A DNA stretch of 64,000 nucleotides from Isoetes taiwanensis (GCA_021234155.1 JAJEKV010000017.1:20280501-20344500); one strand, 5' to 3'; counted from the first letter of the stretch, positions 12,743-24,599 are shown. Numbers and translations: made by a program. Notes: generated from the letters alone by a model not told the origin.

Positions 12743-12749
12743 TCTTCTG

Positions 12750-13139
12750 CTAGTTAGCGACTTGAAACCTCCAAACCAAAATTTCTAAATCCTCAAAGCT
12801 TTCTGCTGGCTGCAAATCGAAGAACAGAGCCCACCGTACTAGGGGTTCGGCGCCAAATTCTATGGGGACACTGAGACGAAAGAGATTCCTGGGGAATCGG
12901 TTTCCAAGAGCCAGATATCCGGTATTATGAGCCGAAATTCTAAGGGATCCTAATCTATCAAAGCACACAATACTGAGAAAGTGACTGCCCACTGACGTAC
13001 TGCTGAATCCTACTCTAGATTGATTATTGTACGCTAAACTAAGAAGAGATCTGATATCCCTGACTGTCACATCATGGCCCACAGGAATGTGAGGGAGCCC
13101 GAGACTCTGGAGAACATCCTCTAACAAGGACTCATCCAT
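12750..13139 (-). CDS. Small leader ORF of the LINE (129 aa), unidentified
   Basis: An intact 129-residue frame that fills most of the leader and stops just before ORF1. It starts MDESLLEDVLQSLGLPHIPV and ends with LEILVWRFQVAN. It does not look like the coiled-coil or DUF4283 parts of ORF1, and I do not recognise it. It is either a real additional protein (an ORF0) or an N-terminal ORF1 domain split off by a frameshift; the 7-bp gap and different frame allow both. Its ATG lies about 57 bp from the element's 5' end. Confidence 0.6.
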   Translation of the reverse strand: MDESLLEDVLQSLGLPHIPVGHDVTVRDIRSLLSLAYNNQSRVGFSSTSVGSHFLSIVCFDRLGSLRISAHNTGYLALGNRFPRNLFRLSVPIEFGAEPLVRWALFFDLQPAESFEDLEILVWRFQVAN

Positions 13140-13196
13140 CGAGGCTCAGGCTTCCCAAGCTTCCCAAGGCGGACAGAAGGAGCGCCAACGTTCATT

Positions 13197-13214
13197 TCGG
13201 CTGTAGCTGATATA
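13197..13214. repeat. Right 18-bp target-site duplication of the LINE
   Basis: Perfect copy of 6624-6641. Confidence 0.95.
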
Positions 13215-13479
13215 ACCATACAAGACCTCATAGATGTGGATGATTAGGACTATGGAATAGTATGACAATTGCCAGTTGCATCTTTTTGGACAGCTAGTTA
13301 CAATGTATCTCATAACTAACTTTTCAGTTATGATCTAAAATTATGCTGCTAATGTTAGAATTTGAGCAGCAGTGGAGGTATATCTTTAGATTCCTCCGGG
13401 TGATCCACTCACCTTTTTTCCTTATGTATCTTTTTTAAATGAAATATAAAAACCACCGTGCCTTCAAAAAAAAAAAAAA
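13215..13479 (+). pseudogene. Retrocopy, 3' part: coding end, trailer, poly(A)
   Basis: Continues the frame broken at 6641. The last residues, ITIQDLIDVDD, are followed by TAG at 13245-13247, about 215 bp of AT-rich trailer with AAATGAAATATAAA shortly before the tail, and 15 or more A up to 13480. The AATTATTAACA that follows is the right target duplication. Being intronless with a poly(A) tail, it is a processed, LINE-mobilised mRNA copy. Confidence 0.65.
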
Positions 13480-13505
13480 AATTATTAACATAGCTAACCT
13501 TAGCT

Positions 13506-13581
13506 TATGAATAATTAATGTGCCATTAATTATTCATAGTGACGTGTCACGTATTTATACTTAAAAAGGCGTATAAATATG
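13506..13581. repeat. Two adjacent hairpins
   Basis: 13506-13520 and 13524-13538 are perfect 15-bp inverted repeats around a 3-nt loop (TATGAATAATTAATG and its complement). 13550-13560 and 13571-13581 form a second stem (CGTATTTATAC against GTATAAATATG, one mismatch). They could be the end of a small foldback element. No target duplication was found. Confidence 0.7.
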
Positions 13582-14093
13582 TGGAACGTCACAGTGCTCA
13601 TACAGATGGTCGTCCAACTGGCGAGGTATGTGTCGGTATTATATTTTAACTCAAGCATTCACCGTATGAGAGGCGTTTTAAAGGCCATTTGTACGATGTT
13701 GATGATGCAAACCATGCCAAAGCATGTAAAGACCTTGAGAATATAATAACATGTTTTTCTGTCTGTAAACCAAGCTCTGCATAAAAAATTTGGATTTTTA
13801 TCCGTCCCTGGATTTTAAACTTTACCTCTGCATATTGTTTAAACTTTACCTTTGCATATTGACAATAATATACATCTAATTGTGAAGCTAAGCATAAACT
13901 TTTGATGCTCATTCCTTGTATTTATATGGCAGGAGGTGGAGAACCAGTGTTAATCTTTTGTCAATGAGAAAGCTCCACATAAAGACATTTGCCTCAACCT
14001 AGGTAACTTCATTGCTCTGTTCACTATGTATACCTCTTGCCCAATCACCATTATGGAGAAACAACCAGTAAAAATCCCTTCAGGTGAGTTTTG
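13582..14093. other. Non-coding AT-rich stretch
   Basis: Contains a short direct repeat (TTTAAACTTTACCT, twice near 13815-13855) and no supported gene. Confidence 0.4.
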
Positions 14094-14211
14094 ATACATA
14101 TAAATTATAGAATCCAACTATCATCTTGAGAAGTATCTATACATATGTTTTTATACATATAAATTATAGAATCCAACTATCATCTTGAGAAGTATCTATA
14201 CATATGTTTGA
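14094..14211. repeat. 59-bp tandem duplication
   Basis: Two nearly identical copies, about 14094-14152 and 14153-14211, containing AATTATAGAATCCAACTATC. The identity suggests a recent slippage or unequal exchange. Confidence 0.9.
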
Positions 14212-14625
14212 TGAAGCACCCACATAGATCCAATCCTTATCTGTAATGGAATGTTTGGAACTACATCTTTCACTTATTGTGCTACATATTCTAAAGGAAG
14301 TGCACCCTGGGCGGCTACGGGCACCTCTTGTTTTGATTATGGTCATTTATATTTGAGGCCTATGATTTTGAAATATGGAATCTGATTCTCCTACTGGTTT
14401 TGGAATATGGAATACCAGGACTATGAGTTTGCCTAACATTTTATAAAAGAAGAATGTGGTTAGAAAGCAATTGTCAACAAATCCATAGGAAGCACAATCG
14501 TCATAATAGAGAACATCCGTCACAATAGAAGCTTTATGGAGAGAACTTCCTCACGCTAATGAAATGTCTTTCTTCTCAGCTTCAAGCTCCACGTTTTCAA
14601 GGTAAATTTGAGGTACAAAGACTTC

Positions 14626-14656
14626 GAGGGCAAAAGTATCTTTGGTGGGTATCAAA
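14626..14656 (+). repeat. Left terminal inverted repeat
   Basis: Matches the reverse complement of 20508-20538 with a few differences. GAGGGCAAAAGTAT and GGTGGGTATCAAA are identical in both. Confidence 0.75.
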
Positions 14657-14847
14657 AGCATGCGTCGGGGACGTATCTTATAGCGGGGTTTTGCCCGCAA
14701 AAGCACCCCCGCTTTTTGCTTAATTTGGGTCTTTGGTGGGTGTAAGCGCCCGTCATTTTTTCCACGCCCTTCATGTACTCACATCGCGTCTACCTCAACA
14801 CCGACTGTTAGGGAAATGATTGTGGGATTTTGGTTGGGCAGTGGTTT

Positions 14848-16413
14848 ATGCGTTGCAAATTCGAGCCCGAGAACTATTTCGATCTCATGCGCAAATTCTC
14901 CCTCCAATTCACTTATTCTCCCTCTGTCAAGAAATTCATGGCACTCCCTGACACCGGCCTGGAGGCAATCACACGTTTAGCATTGCATTTTTCGGCCTGA
15001 TGAATTCCAATACACTATTCCAGATTTGCTGGATCTCACTGAAACACAGGAAATATCGCGTGAAGATCCAGTTTCCTCTGCAATTTACAAGAAATTGGAT
15101 GCACATAGAAAGAGAGATTACAGATTACAGAATAAGATGCGAAAAGCATCGCTTGAACGGGAAGATCTGAGCATGAGACACAGGCAAGAAATAGCCAAGC
15201 TTATAGTTGATTACTTCAACAAGCTTACCAAAAAGCATTCACCCGAACTCAAGGCCGATGTGATGAAGAGGGTGGTTCATCACCACGAAATGGAAATATC
15301 AGAACCTGGAATTTTGCCAAATCCAAAGGAGTGCAAGGCAGCGGGGGTGCTGCTCAATAACTTGAAACAGACAATGGTTGCCACAAAGAGGCAAAGGAAC
15401 CATGATATTTGGAGAGCCAGAACATCGATACTGGTAATGGCTTCGTCCACAAAATCGAGATGCAATTCCACTATGGAAGGGCTGTTAGGTACATCTAATT
15501 ATTGATTTCATGCATGTGCTTCTTTATGCTTTTAAGTGCTTGTATCTGCTGAGTGCATGAAATCAAGTCTGTGCTTTTTTATGCTTTTAAGTGCTTGTAT
15601 CTGGGAGAGGTTCATTGAATAATGTGCAATATTTCTTATGATAGGTTCCAGAAGGGCAACAATTGCTGCTGCATTAAGAAAATCGGAAGCCGTCCTTGGA
15701 TATGGTCCGTGGTCTTGCTTCCAAAGGAGGTTGAAGTGTGATTCTCTCACCCCTGCTTGCAAGCAAAGCATTACAGAATTCTAGAAACAAAATAGCAGAG
15801 TCTCTCCGTGCAAGAAGGATGTTGTGAACACTGTTGAAGACTCCAGCTTCCAAATTTCTTATCCTTTGCACCTTATGGAGGTCACACAGGTATAAGTTTC
15901 CATACAAAAGCTCCTTGCAATTCTTGCATAAATATTTCTAACCAAAGGCCACCATTCAACTGCAGCTTTTTCAACAATACAAAAAGGCACATCCTGAACA
16001 CCCTGTTTGCTTAAAGGCTTTCGAGAAGTTGAAGCCTATTTATGTAAAGAAAGTATCAGAAAGGGAAACCTGCTATTGCATATACCATATGAAGTTGGAG
16101 TATGCCAGAGTAGGCCTGAATGCTTTAAGGTCAGCGAAAACTGGATTTCATGGTGAAGAGTGCAAGTGCTATTGTGAGGTTTGTGGACCTGGTGAGAAGT
16201 GTCTGGCCAACCAACATACATATGCCTCAAGCAGCGAGCTCTGGAGGGCTGTGGTTTGCAACAAGAGTGAGGGTGAAGAATGGTATAAACATGACTGCTT
16301 GATGCAGGAATGTCAGACGTGTGGCATAAAAAGTCTTCCTATATGTCCAAGAGAATGAAAAGTCTTCCTATATGTCCAAGAGAGTGTCCTTGCTTGAATG
16401 GAAAATGTTTGAA
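14848..16413 (+). pseudogene. Transposon plus-strand gene: multi-exon, Cys-rich, truncated
   Basis: Exon 1 (14848 to about 15000) encodes MRCKFEPENYFDLMRKFSLQ. A frame change follows into the long exon ending at 15488 (IPDLLDLTETQEIS, HSPELKADVMKRVV). The junction 15488/15645 (GT...AG) gives LLG-SRRATIAAAL. Exon 3 ends at 15889 and joins 15966 (EVTQ-LFQQYKKAHPEHP). Exon 4 has a Cys-rich block: YCIYHMKLEY, CKCYCEVC, CLANQHT, HDCLMQECQTCGIKSLPICP. Exon 3 contains an in-frame TAG at 15782. A 29-bp duplication in exon 4 shifts the frame before a final LLEWKMFEK and a GT donor at about 16413. The catalytic C-terminal half expected of a transposase is absent, so this is a deletion derivative. The gene is probably the element's transposase, by inference. 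Confidence 0.6.
16330..16383. repeat. 29-bp tandem duplication inside the transposon gene
   Basis: AAAGTCTTCCTATATGTCC occurs at 16330 and 16359. The extra 29 bp shift the frame of the Cys-rich exon. Confidence 0.9.
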
Positions 16414-19400
16414 AAGGTAATACTCTCTTTATTGCATGCTGCAACGTGCTGAGATGTGCTGTCATCCGCTATATCCTGCTTTTCAGCTTTCAACATGCAC
16501 TTTCCAAATGCTACTTCTATAGGGACGTCTTCATCAAGATCAACTTCTGACTCACCCTCACTCTCTTCTTCCACAACCTTCCTGGTCCTTGACCATGTCA
16601 ACTTGTTGACCTTGAAAACGACTGCTGCAACCTGCTTATCGACATCTTCGCCATCGTTTTCCTTCCCTGCAGCAACCGTGTTAGAGGAGGCCTTTGTAGA
16701 GGCAGCTGCAGAATTTGGAAGTACAACATAATTGGCAGCATCATCAGTACTACTTGAATCTCCCTTAGATTCTGCATGGGTTGGTGTCTTCAAAGATTTA
16801 TCTTGTCAGTCTTTGCAATGTCTTCTCGCAGACTGTTGATAGCTTGCTGTCCAATGCCTACCAAGGTATTTTTTAACCTCCCTATATAGTTGACGGGGCG
16901 TAATGTATTGGCCACTACTTACCTTGGATAATTTTTTCCATAGTTTGGCTGGCCCTTTTGAACCATTGTTACAGAAGTTGTAAGTTAAATGCGAAATCGA
17001 GAAACTATTTATTTTTTTAAATTTGAATTGCCACATCCATACATCTAACTCATAAAGATGATAGCCACATTGTAAGACAATCTCTAGTTTCTATGATGCT
17101 CATTCACAAACAAATACATGCTATCATCTCATTCTCCAACTAAGATGCTATAAGATATATCAATGGTGCATATCGTTCCTTTGCTTTCCCAATTCTCGCA
17201 CTAACCTTTGGAATAGTCTCCGAAAGCCATATCCCTTTCCCGAGGTAGCTTTTTTGTCTTTTTCCATATCTTCCCTTTTTTTCTTAGGCAGCTCACATGA
17301 TTTTGATTTTCCACATTTCATCCATAAGACATAATCCCAATTTAATTGAATGATGGTTATCCTTTTTTTTTTCAAAGGAATTTAATTTAACCAAAAGAAA
17401 TCTAGAGCTTGCACTACTCGATCCAGCTTCATTTTTCTTCTATTTTACGGATAAAAAAAAAGGACATCCTTTCTCTTTTCCTTTCCTCATGTCCTTTTTT
17501 CCTCCCTCGAGAAGTTATAAAGATTGCAAAACTTGAGAGAATGGATTCAGGATAAAGAAACAAGTGGAGCTGGAGCATGGGAACCTTTTCTCTTTTTCCT
17601 TTTCTTTTCCTTTTCCTTTTTCTCTTTTCCTTTTACCCTTTTTATCCCCATGGGAGGGCACATATGAGGGGTTCCTGAGGATGAATGTCCGTAATTCTTT
17701 TAGCTCTAAAATTTCTAGGAAGTAAGATCGATTCCCTAATTCCGCCTTAAATTATCGGGCATTCTCCGGTTAGTGGCCCTTGCATCCGTCGTTTCCCCTT
17801 TTCCCCATCAAAAATAAATCCCCTTTTCCTTTTTTTCCTCTTTCGACCACCCATCACTAATACTCTTTTTCTCAATGCAAGATAATCCAAGGCGATTTAC
17901 CCTTTTACTTAAAATCTCAATAAAGATTATCATACTTACACATAAATTATTTCACAACCGAGCATCAGGCATTGCACTCTGCGGAAGATTTTTAATTATA
18001 ATATAAGATATCATACAAACATGCGGAAATTCAAGGAAGAATCACAAATGGATTTCATAGGATGAATCTCATTGAAAATTATATTGCGGTGGTAGATGGA
18101 AACTAACCTTGATTTTGGTTAGGACGATAAAGAGGATATTTGGGTTGGATGATGAAGAACAAATTCGAGATGCGAATTGCAAATCGAATCAAAACAATAT
18201 ACTATATTATTAGAAAAAAATACTATATTATTAGAAATGCCTCTAGAATTTTAGGGGTAAACTCAAAAAGATTTTAACCCCCTACAAGTGGCGAAATTAT
18301 GTCCCTACACCTGGCCAATATAGAGCCTGGCCATAATCCTAAAACTATAAAATTATTCCATAGTTTAAATGGCCACCACAACAAGCTGCTAGCGTGCATA
18401 ATATTTTGGAATGGCCACGCTCTAGGGGTTTAGAGATTTGGTAAATATCAAATTGGCCACTTATAAACTGAACTTAATAAGTTGGTGTTTTGAACTGGCC
18501 ACTACCCTTTGGTCATGGTGAGAATGCATCCTACTCTGGTGTGGCCGACCATTTTATGAAATATGTGAATGTGTGGCCAACTGGGCCGCCGGGGCCACTA
18601 AAAAATACCCTGATGCCTACAACATCTTCTACTGTTGCCAATTCAAATTTAGACCCTGAAAATAGGCATGTACCTTTTTTTCCATGTCTTAGCTGTGAAG
18701 TTTGAACCCTTGTACACTTGTGCTTTGCTGATCCTGGGGTCCTTTTACTTTTTGGTGTATTAACTTGTTTCCTTTTCCTGTTGCTCTAAGGAGTTGTGGC
18801 TACATGCTCATCAACATCAATCATCTCATTCTCAGTTTTGTGAGATGCTCCAAAGATATATCACTTCGAAGTTAACATCATTCCTTGCTTCTCCAATTTC
18901 TGCACTTTGAGAGGAATAGTCTCGCTTTTGCCATCATGTCTTTTCCATGACCATAAATGCACATGATAATGATGTCCACATTTCATCCTGGTCGAGGGGT
19001 AATAATCATCCTAGAATGCAAGACCACAGGTGGAGCACTCCTCATCTCCAATTGGCAATCTGAATGGTATTCGAGTGATGCTGACCAGCCGATGTTTTTC
19101 TTGGTCTTTTCCCTCAGCCTGGTGACATTCAGTAAGTGCTGCTGGGCTTTTGCAAGGAGTCCGGACTCGTTATTGGCAATCTCAGCAGTTAGTGTAGCCA
19201 CCTGTTGTACCATGGTTTTATCTATTGGCCCACCCCCTAATTTCAATGAGGGACTTCAGCATATACTCTGCCATATCTTTCTCCCTCTCCAAAGAATGAA
19301 TCTCAGCAGAGGCACCTGTATTAGGATCTGACAGGGCTTGAAGACGTGCAATATTGTCCTTTATAGCTCTGCAACCGAGAAGAAGGTGCCCTTTGTCTGA

Positions 19401-20118
19401 GATTGTGCAACTAGTTCCTTCTTAGACATTAGATCACTCTATTGCATTTTTAAGGCATCCTGCACACCTTGGACCATGCTTTTCAGGCGGGCAATGTTTT
19501 TCCCATAAGCTGAGAACGCTGCTGGGCACAATGAAGTACTCCTGAATGACAACCTCCCTTCTAATTTTACACCAGTGCTTGCTGAGGCTGGCCTTTCTGC
19601 TATGCTTTCAGGTGATGTTGTCTGCTGTGATTTGCTGGGCTCTGCTATGCTCACAGGGCCGCTGGTGCTGGGTTCACTCTTAACCTTGCTTGAATAGGCA
19701 CTACTTTTTGCTGCCACTGCTGCCCAGTTAACCTTGAAATTTTCTGGATCCTGCTTGGCCCTCTGGCAGTTGTTGAATACAAATAGATAGAAAACCGTTT
19801 TCCTTACTTCTCTATTCTTCAATCCTTCTGGATATATCTTGCTCAGCAGTTCAATTAAAGCTTCTTCATGCTCTGGCCTTACCTTGTCAATTGATGTTTT
19901 GTTGGGAATGATACCATTGGTATCCCAAACCTCATTATACTCTGCAGCAGAAATGACATCTGTTCGAAATTGAGAGGGATGTACACCATCATTTGGTAGA
20001 CCCGATAAAAGTCCTCCTCTGTTCGGCAATCAGCCAGGTCAAGTCTCAAGGGCACGTTCCTTCTGGGCTGGAAGAAATAAAGTAAGAAAAACAAATTAAC
20101 AGGGCACCCTAAGCCCAT
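16368..20118 (-). pseudogene. Transposon minus-strand gene, fragmented
   Basis: Coding-like pieces read right to left. 20118-19879 contains RRNVPLRLDLADCRTEEDF. A one-base shift near 20000 leads into 20029-19439 with SAAEYNEVWDTNG, EEALIELLSKIYPEGLKNRE and FKVNWAAVAAK, then a Ser/Thr/Pro-rich linker. 19246-18983 is helical (VATLTAEIANNESGLLAKAQ). 16960-16850 contains PAKLWKKLSKVSSGQYITPR, and 16793-16368 is acidic (EEESEGESEVDLDED). Introns or insertions separate them, and 17.2-18.9 kb is low-complexity, with a pyrimidine-rich tract at 17580-17640. I do not recognise the protein. Its position inside the inverted repeats, opposite the Cys-rich gene, suggests a second element-encoded protein. 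Confidence 0.45.
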
Positions 20119-20507
20119 ATCAAAATTGGTAGTGCATTTCGCTTACCCTGCGCATAGCATCCGTTGGATTTACTGACTAAGCTGGTGGATTAACATACTT
20201 CTTCACCATAGTGCGTTTGAGTTTTGGAACACTAGAGTGAATGTGGAAATTCTCGAGCTTTTTCTCCGCCGGCTTGTTGGCCGGAGTAGCAAAAGTTGGG
20301 GAACAGACAGACGGTTGCAATTTACAAATTCAAAACTTCCTTTCCCTTCGGGTCACATTCATTACTTACGGTGGGCGGTAAGCAGGTTATGATTAGAATG
20401 GGTATGGTCTATATGAAGTGATGGGCATCAAATAGATTAGACTATAATTGGTGAAGGGTGGAAAAAAAAGTATGAAGGGTGCTGGTGCTGGGTGCTGAAC
20501 CACGTTT

Positions 20508-20538
20508 ATTTGATACCCACCAGCATACTTTTGCCCTC
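20508..20538 (-). repeat. Right terminal inverted repeat
   Basis: Inverted counterpart of 14626-14656. Confidence 0.75.
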
Positions 20539-23255
20539 AAACCTCTACCAAAATAATTTGATATCCCAGTAAGAATGCTTAACCAATGCAATTAGCAAAT
20601 TAACGTGCTTATTTTGTCTGTTGAATCTATATTTTTAGCAGGGTTTCCTAACCCGAGCTGCCCACTTTCCTACAATTCTAGCTATGCCACATGTCCTATC
20701 ACGTCGTCTAAAATCATTTTGAGCCGTTCGATTCTCTAATTTTGAATCTTACGACCAGGGAAATTAGAAAACCAAGAAATTCTCTGCCGGAGTTTGGCTC
20801 CTCGGGCTCCTCCCTCCTTCCGACGGTTTTATACCTGGGCTTGGCATTGTGGCTGCTATGCATAATCCAGAGGTATGTTTTGTTTAGACGGTTTTAAAGG
20901 GGGTGTGTCAGAGTCCCAATTTTGGCGAGCCCCTCCTCTCCACCTCTGTGATAAGAAAAGCCGTCCAGCATCCTTCTCAATTCGAGCATTTCTGGTCGTC
21001 GTGGGCAGGAAGCGGTAAACAACAAAGAAAAAAAGGGATCCATGATCCATTCCGTTCCGTTCATCCATGGGCTATTAAGATAGGTCGAATGGGTGATCTA
21101 TTCTTACTGCCTCGGTCTCATCTCTTGTTGATGGAGCAGTTAACAGGTTTATTTCTGTCTTGGAAGACGAAGTCGGCATCTGCGGGTGATAATTCTAGCG
21201 TCTTTCATATTTTTTGCATAAAAATTTCGGTGAGATCTCAAGAATCAAGCATCAAAGGCCTTTTCGGCCTTTGCTAAACTGAAAAGCAAGAAGAAAAACT
21301 GTGAGAAAAAAATATTATGCAAGCCCACGTTTTGATAATGCGTTTTCAACATAGATCAATTCTTAGTGCTTGGTTTCTGCAAGTTCCTTGAGAATATCAA
21401 CTACAATAGAACGTCAAAAACTGGTGCCTATGATGAGCAAGAGAAAAGGAACCTCAAGGCAGACATTCGGTGAGATTACTACTGCTCTTTATTTTTCAAG
21501 TAACAATGGAAGCCACCAATATCAAAGTGGAAAGCATCCTTCAAAGAAATTTGACAATGATCTGTATCCAGATGAATTATAGGACTGCCAGAAATATTAA
21601 GATATGCTGAACTAGCTCTAATACCTTCTTATTGAACACCTTAGGGTATGATTCACTTGTTCTTGATACCATATTGTTTTGCTGACCTCCACTCTTGCAA
21701 AATTTGTATAAGTGCCTCTTCTGGACACTTGATAAGTGAACATGGTTTTGTACATGAAGGGTTGTATTTTGGCCATGTTTTTTGTCCTTGTCTTTGAGAA
21801 GATCTGAAGTGCAATTTCTCACCACGTTTAACACAAAGAATAAAAACACTTTGGTTGAGCAGCATAGACATTGATACTAATTCATTCTCACTTGTTTATA
21901 GGTGGGCCTCTAGGCCATATGAAAGAAAAGACAATTACTGCTGACGCAAAGTTTACAGGGGTTTGCATCAGTTGCAAGCTTATTCATATCACGGTATAAT
22001 TAGTCTCCTTTCCTCTACCTAAATATGCAATGTGGATTGCTTGGAGAAGCATGTGAAATATGGAACAAAATGCATGTTCAAGACGCTATGGCCTGAACTA
22101 CAATATTGGTGGATATGCTGAATACGGTGCAGAAATGCTTTGAACAAATGCAACCTGAAGCATATCACTTGATGCATTTACATTTGTATCCATCCTGAAC
22201 TGAAAGTATGTAGCATTATAGGGACTTGAAGAAAGGGCAGAGAATAGGACATGTCAGGCTTGAATCTAGATTCAATACGATGGTGATTGATATGGGCAAA
22301 ATGTCTTTTACTTAGATCTTATATTTGTTGGAATGTACTAAGTTTTCTTTTTAAAACAACCCAAGCTTTTGGATTTTCCTTCCTGCCAGCAAAGTTCCAA
22401 AGTAATCAAGATATCTCACATGGTGTGAACTCCACGGTTGCATCGGCTACAGTGCAAGATACAGCTAATGTGATTCGCTGGTTCCTCTTAGCCCAGATGA
22501 GGAATTTCATGAATTTTAAAAGACATTATAGTTCTCCAGGGCATTTTTGGTATAACTATGGCTGCATGAACTCAAGTTTTTGCTATAGATACAATTATCC
22601 ATGCTCTTTTCTTCATTTTCATTGAAGTAAATGGCTTTTGGCAAATGTCAATAGACAGTATGCATTGATCGAATCCAATCAGAGACAGATGCAATACAGA
22701 AAATTTCTAATGCTCTTTATGTAAGCATCTTTTATTCTGAATTAAAATGGATACAATATGTTTTTTGCCAGCTAAGAAAGAAACCTCATGTCATATGCTA
22801 CAGGATTTGCATTATGGAGGAAGCCGTTCGTCCATTACTGGGAGCGCATCCCAATAAAAAATACATGCATAGTACACATTCATTGTTGCAAGGCACCTGC
22901 AAGAACCTGCCGAGCAAGAGCGGCAACACTCTGGCTCGAGGAAGTCTTAAACTGCTTTTGTTGCTCTATCCACTTGCCAAACAAAGGAAAATAGGTCTAA
23001 TCATTAGGATCTAGAAGAATAAAATAAGATCATATCGGCAGCAAAAATTGAACAAAATAGGCATATGCAGTTTGGCTAAGAATAGAATCCAAAGTACCAT
23101 CGCAATAAGTTCTGGAAGCATAATATCTAGAAATTTCGTTTCAATCAAGTTTTTTGACAAAGGATTCGACCTCTTTTCCATAACCTAGGGCAGCTAGCAA
23201 AGAAAAACTCGGGCTTAATCTGCTCCATTTGCGAAATGATTTTTAATAGCGCCAA
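20539..23255. other. Unassigned stretch with scattered exon-like pieces
   Basis: Short plus-strand stretches look coding, for example 21384-21469 (FLENINYNRTSKTGAYDEQE, followed by a GT), 21902-21993 (GGPLGHMKEKTITADAKF) and 22700-22721 before GTAAGC. However, the splice phases do not join into one frame, so I do not call a gene. A host gene spanning 20.8-22.9 kb remains possible. Confidence 0.25.
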
Positions 23256-23424
23256 TCTGAGCACGCTTTTTACCAGCCGAAGACCCCATAGCCTTTGGAA
23301 GTCAGCGCACAGAACAAACCCCCAAAAGGTGCTCTGACCGCGATTTTGGGTCCCCAAATTGGATTCTGAGCACGCTTTTTACAGCCAGAGACCCCATAGC
23401 CTTTGGAAGTCAGCGCACAGAATA
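23256..23424. repeat. 109-bp tandem duplication
   Basis: TCTGAGCACGCTTTTTA followed by GACCCCATAGCCTTTGGAAG occurs at 23256 and again from 23365, separated by a divergent segment within the unit. Confidence 0.85.
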
Positions 23425-24599
23425 ATGTTGAGCTAGGCTCCAACATTTGCCTGACATTGCCATAGCCCAACCAACTGCCTCTTGGCCTTGTTTAGTTCGA
23501 CCACGGCCCCCGCCATAGCTCGCCATAGTCAGCCTAGCCTCGGGGACTCGACAAGCCCCCGCCATAGCCTAAACCTTGCTTGACGTACACACCCCCGGGC
23601 CATGGCCACGTAAGATGGGCCAGCTGGGAAAACCTAGGTGAGGGGCCGCCACTTTAAACGGGTCCCGATCAGCCATCATGGACGTGGGAGAGTCATCCTC
23701 CATGAAGAAGGAGGCTCGGGCTAAGGCTAAGGCCCTACCGGGCAGGGATTGATTGCTCGCACCACACAGAACTCCCGCCTCGGCAGAGAATTGGAGCCAC
23801 GCCAAAGCGGGCATGGAGGCTAACAAAGGCCCGCATTGAGGCTAACAAAGGTACGCCCGGCCGGCATGGCAGCTGGAGATGGAGTCCTCGGCACCCCATG
23901 TGATCGAAGGCAACCGGTGGTCGAGAAGAACCGCGCACAGGCCCTGGAGACCCGCACACATCACACGAGAAGATGGCCTTGGCCCGCACACTTCAAACTA
24001 AGCCGTGCCGCAGAGCTCGCCGACGGGCCTCGCTTTAGACTCGCGTTCATCACTCGACACCATGACACGAGAGGGAGCCGCAATGCACAGACAATGGTCA
24101 TCCGTTCCCGCTTCGGGCCGAGGTTGAGGAAGCCACCACCATGGCACGGGGAGCGCAGGCCGCTTCTTGTAGACAGCTGCATACGCCTTCGGGTTCTTTC
24201 GAGTACGACGGAGCAAAGAAGCACAGCTCCGACGCCTGCGGTGTCGGGGCTCGAAAGCACGCCGCTACTCGTGAGCCCGAGCCTGTGGGTTGCGGGCAGC
24301 CATCCATAGACAGGCAGTGGTCTCCCCTACCGAGGTTCATAGTCACCGCAAAGCAGTGCATGTGAGATGGCCATGCGCCAGAAGAAAGCTCCCCCTCGCA
24401 AGAGCCGAGCTCCCCGACTTCACAGTGGCCGGTGGACGCCCGACCGCTACTCTTCAACCCCCAAAGATGCACATCCCGCACGCCGGGCAGCCTAAGACCA
24501 CGCGACCGCTGCCCAAGACTCAAGCCACCCACGCCATCCCAGCCACCATCTGCCCCCAAAGACAGCCCCGCCTCGCCCACTTTTGACCCGCAGCCGCAG
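23425..24599. other. GC-rich stretch upstream of LINE copy A1
   Basis: ORFs on both strands here come from high GC rather than coding selection. It may hold the diverged 5' end (ORF1 N terminus) of copy A1, but I found no residue match to the ORF1 of copy A5. Confidence 0.35.

Larger units (their letters stand above)
6642..13196 (-). mobile_element. Near full-length L1-type LINE (6.55 kb)
   Basis: The element lies between perfect 18-bp target duplications and ends in a short poly(A) (T8 at 6642-6649). On the minus strand the order is about 57 bp of 5' leader, a small ORF (13139-12750), ORF1 (12742-10823), ORF2 (from 10822 to about 7369) with endonuclease, reverse transcriptase and a zf-RVT-like end, and roughly 0.7 kb of 3' trailer. 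A full 5' end, an exact target duplication and few frameshifts point to a recent insertion. It sits inside the retrocopy at 6457-13479. Confidence 0.93.
14626..20538. mobile_element. DNA transposon with two convergent genes, decayed
   Basis: The ends at 14626-14656 and 20508-20538 are inverted repeats sharing GAGGGCAAAAGTAT and GGTGGGTATCAAA. Weaker inverted similarity continues inward (TTTTTTCCACGCCCTTCA near 14756 against the complement of the 20450-20480 region), giving an imperfect inverted repeat of roughly 130 bp. A plus-strand gene runs in from the left end and a minus-strand gene from the right; they meet near 16.4 kb. Both are broken. I could not settle the target duplication. The plus-strand protein resembles a widespread non-seed-plant transposon-like family; I cannot name the superfamily. 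Confidence 0.65.

Noticed and set aside
6624-13214. 18-bp repeat as part of a DNA transposon
   Set aside because: It is direct rather than inverted, and is followed by poly(A) on the LINE strand; it is a target-site duplication.
20539-22995. A host gene on the plus strand from exon-like pieces
   Set aside because: Candidate exons do not share compatible splice phases (exon 21384-21469 into 21902-21993 runs into a stop), and no family was recognised.
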